Made by a program: the position numbers and the translations under genes | DNA from: Thiomicrospira sp. UBA5634 | GTDB taxonomy: Bacteria; Pseudomonadota; Gammaproteobacteria; Thiomicrospirales; Thiomicrospiraceae | Assembly: GCA_002421475.1 (NCBI GenBank) | Contig: DIJW01000081.1 | Location: forward strand, 1-7,210 | Length of the DNA stretch: 7,210 nt | Reading direction: 5' to 3' | The notes under the pieces: generated by a model | What the model was told of the DNA's origin: nothing | Database searches by the model: none | Seen by the model: the letters and a program-made list of their open reading frames with translations, nothing else | Part shown: positions 6,246-7,210 of the stretch, in pieces | Numbering within the stretch: the stretch's first letter is position 1 | Layout of the letters: each line of letters starts with the position of its first letter

Positions 6246-6288
6246 CTTCAAGTCTTAACGAATACGCAGATTACAGCATTTTACACAT
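6246..6288 (-). promoter_or_regulatory. Short gap between eamA and the ATPase unit, possible weak promoter
   Basis: Read on the minus strand, TAAAAT (plus 6278-6283) lies six bases past the eamA stop and could serve as a -10 box for the small ORF and ATPase. The matching -35 position falls on TTTGCT within the last eamA codons, only three of six consensus bases. No hairpin terminator ends eamA here, so readthrough from eamA into the ATPase is the simpler expectation. Confidence 0.25.
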
Positions 6289-7210
6289 TCAACCCTTATT
6301 AGCAAAACCAGCTTTTTTAGTTTGCTTTAACGTCAACACCCCCACCCCGATCATCACCAAGGCAAAGCCGAACAAGTGCGGCAGGGTGAAGGGTTCGGCG
6401 AGAATCCATACCGCCAGCACAATGGTAAATACCGGGCCTAAACTGCCGATAATACCGGTTTGCGCCGGGCCAAGGCGCGCAATTGCTTCACTGATCATAA
6501 AACTCGGAATGACGGTGCTGAAAATGGCGAGCAAAAACGTCCATAATAAAATGAGTTCATTCAGCACAAATGCTGCCCAATCTAACGTGACGCCAAAATA
6601 CACAATCACCCACACGCAGGCGGCGATCATCGCCCAGCTGGTAAACCATAAACTGCCGACTTGCGCGATCAGTTCTCGGCTAAACAACACATAAAACGCA
6701 AAACTGAATGCAGCAAGCGCCACCAGAAACGTCCCCCACGCGACGCCATCGCCACTCAAGCTGGCTTCTTGGGCGTAAATCATCCAAATGCCTACGTAAG
6801 ACAACAGCAAGGCGAAAATGATTTTGCGCGTTAGCGGTTGTTTAAAAAACAACGCCCCCAAGATCGCCACCATAATCGGATAGGTAAATAAGGTCAGGCG
6901 TTCGAGCTGGGCGGAAATGAGTTCCAACCCCATTAGGTCTAACCACGAAGAGACAAAATAACCGAGAAAACCCAAGCCGATCAGTTTCAGCCATACCAGG
7001 CCTGGTAGTTCGGCGGCTTTATAAGGATTCCGCTGCCACAACAAACATGCAATAAATGCATATACCGGCAATGCCATTAACATGCGCAGCACCATTACGC
7101 TGTCGGCATCCGAGCCGGCGGCATAAGCCAGTTTGATTAAAATAGACTTAATCGAAAATAACAGTGTGCCGCCGACCGCAAGGGCAAAACCTGTCCAAAA
7201 ATAATAGGGC
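6289..7210 (-). CDS. EamA-family (DMT superfamily) membrane exporter, 5' end outside window
   Basis: Drug/metabolite transporter of the inner membrane; relatives export amino acids, cysteine derivatives or other metabolites, and the substrate cannot be read from sequence. The frame is open from the window edge: upstream of the first in-frame ATG (7095) it continues as PYYFWTGFALAVGG and further into the first EamA helix, so the gene starts beyond 7210 and the ATG at 7095 is internal. About 306 residues are visible, nearly the usual family length, with ten hydrophobic segments in two EamA repeats. The second repeat shows the typical PAQTGIIGSLGPVFTI and ILAEPFTLPHLFGF near the end. The basic tail (KQTKKAGFANKG) fits a cytoplasmic C-terminus. 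One perfect palindrome copy lies inside, read as P-G-L-V. The gene is convergent with chrA and codirectional with the ATPase. Confidence 0.92.
   Translation of the reverse strand, partial: PYYFWTGFALAVGGTLLFSIKSILIKLAYAAGSDADSVMVLRMLMALPVYAFIACLLWQRNPYKAAELPGLVWLKLIGLGFLGYFVSSWLDLMGLELISAQLERLTLFTYPIMVAILGALFFKQPLTRKIIFALLLSYVGIWMIYAQEASLSGDGVAWGTFLVALAAFSFAFYVLFSRELIAQVGSLWFTSWAMIAACVWVIVYFGVTLDWAAFVLNELILLWTFLLAIFSTVIPSFMISEAIARLGPAQTGIIGSLGPVFTIVLAVWILAEPFTLPHLFGFALVMIGVGVLTLKQTKKAGFANKG
6995..7006. repeat. Iterated palindrome copy, perfect ACCAGGCCTGGT, in a minus-strand gene
   Basis: The only copy right of the ATPase island, read on the minus strand in eamA as L-P-G-L-V-W. It shows the word is used on both sides of the island and in genes of either orientation. 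Confidence 0.9.

Noticed and set aside
4307..6283. CATTTTA occurs at both edges of the ATPase unit (4307-4313 and 6277-6283), as a possible target-site duplication.
   Set aside because: Seven AT-rich bases are easily shared by chance, the left copy overlaps the ATPase stop codon, and no terminal inverted repeats or transposase accompany them.

Overview
The window looks like a chromosomal stretch of a gram-negative bacterium, most likely a gammaproteobacterium. The basis is an inner-membrane GGDEF protein, a TRAP transporter of the mannitol/chloroaromatic/keto-acid type, a two-domain ChrA and an EamA exporter, all at intermediate GC. The genus cannot be settled from the sequence. Both ends cut through genes: the GGDEF gene on the left and eamA on the right are open to the window edges.

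Layout. On the plus strand lie a diguanylate cyclase (1-861, 5' end outside), dctQ (938-1561), dctM (1563-2939, one base after the dctQ stop, strong GGAGG site) and chrA (2981-4129). The last three are closely spaced and probably form one transcript. A convergent intergenic region (4130-4310) follows, with a compact GC hairpin and a cluster of inverted repeats. On the minus strand, read from the right edge, come eamA (6289-7210, 5' end outside), a possible 36-codon ORF (6135-6245) and a 602-residue ABC-type ATPase with a C-terminal TOPRIM nuclease domain (4311-6119). The ATPase is clearly AT-richer than its neighbours and resembles OLD-like anti-phage or mobile-element ATPase-nucleases. It looks like a small acquired island placed between chrA and eamA.

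The most striking signal is a highly iterated palindrome, ACCAGGCCTGGT. Six perfect 12-bp copies, one 11-base copy and three copies of CAGGCCTGGT occur in dctQ, dctM, chrA and eamA. None occurs in the ATPase island, in the intergenic regions or in the GGDEF gene. The word is read in two codon phases (P-G-L-V and H-Q-A-W), so DNA-level rather than protein-level selection is likely. It behaves like a HIP1-style genomic signature of the host, and its absence from the ATPase supports recent transfer of that gene.

How the genes work together. dctQM supplies the two membrane subunits of a sodium-driven organic-acid importer whose binding protein is not in the window. chrA and eamA are inner-membrane exporters. 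The GGDEF protein would make c-di-GMP at the membrane. No regulator, RNA gene, CRISPR array, transposase or integrase was seen.
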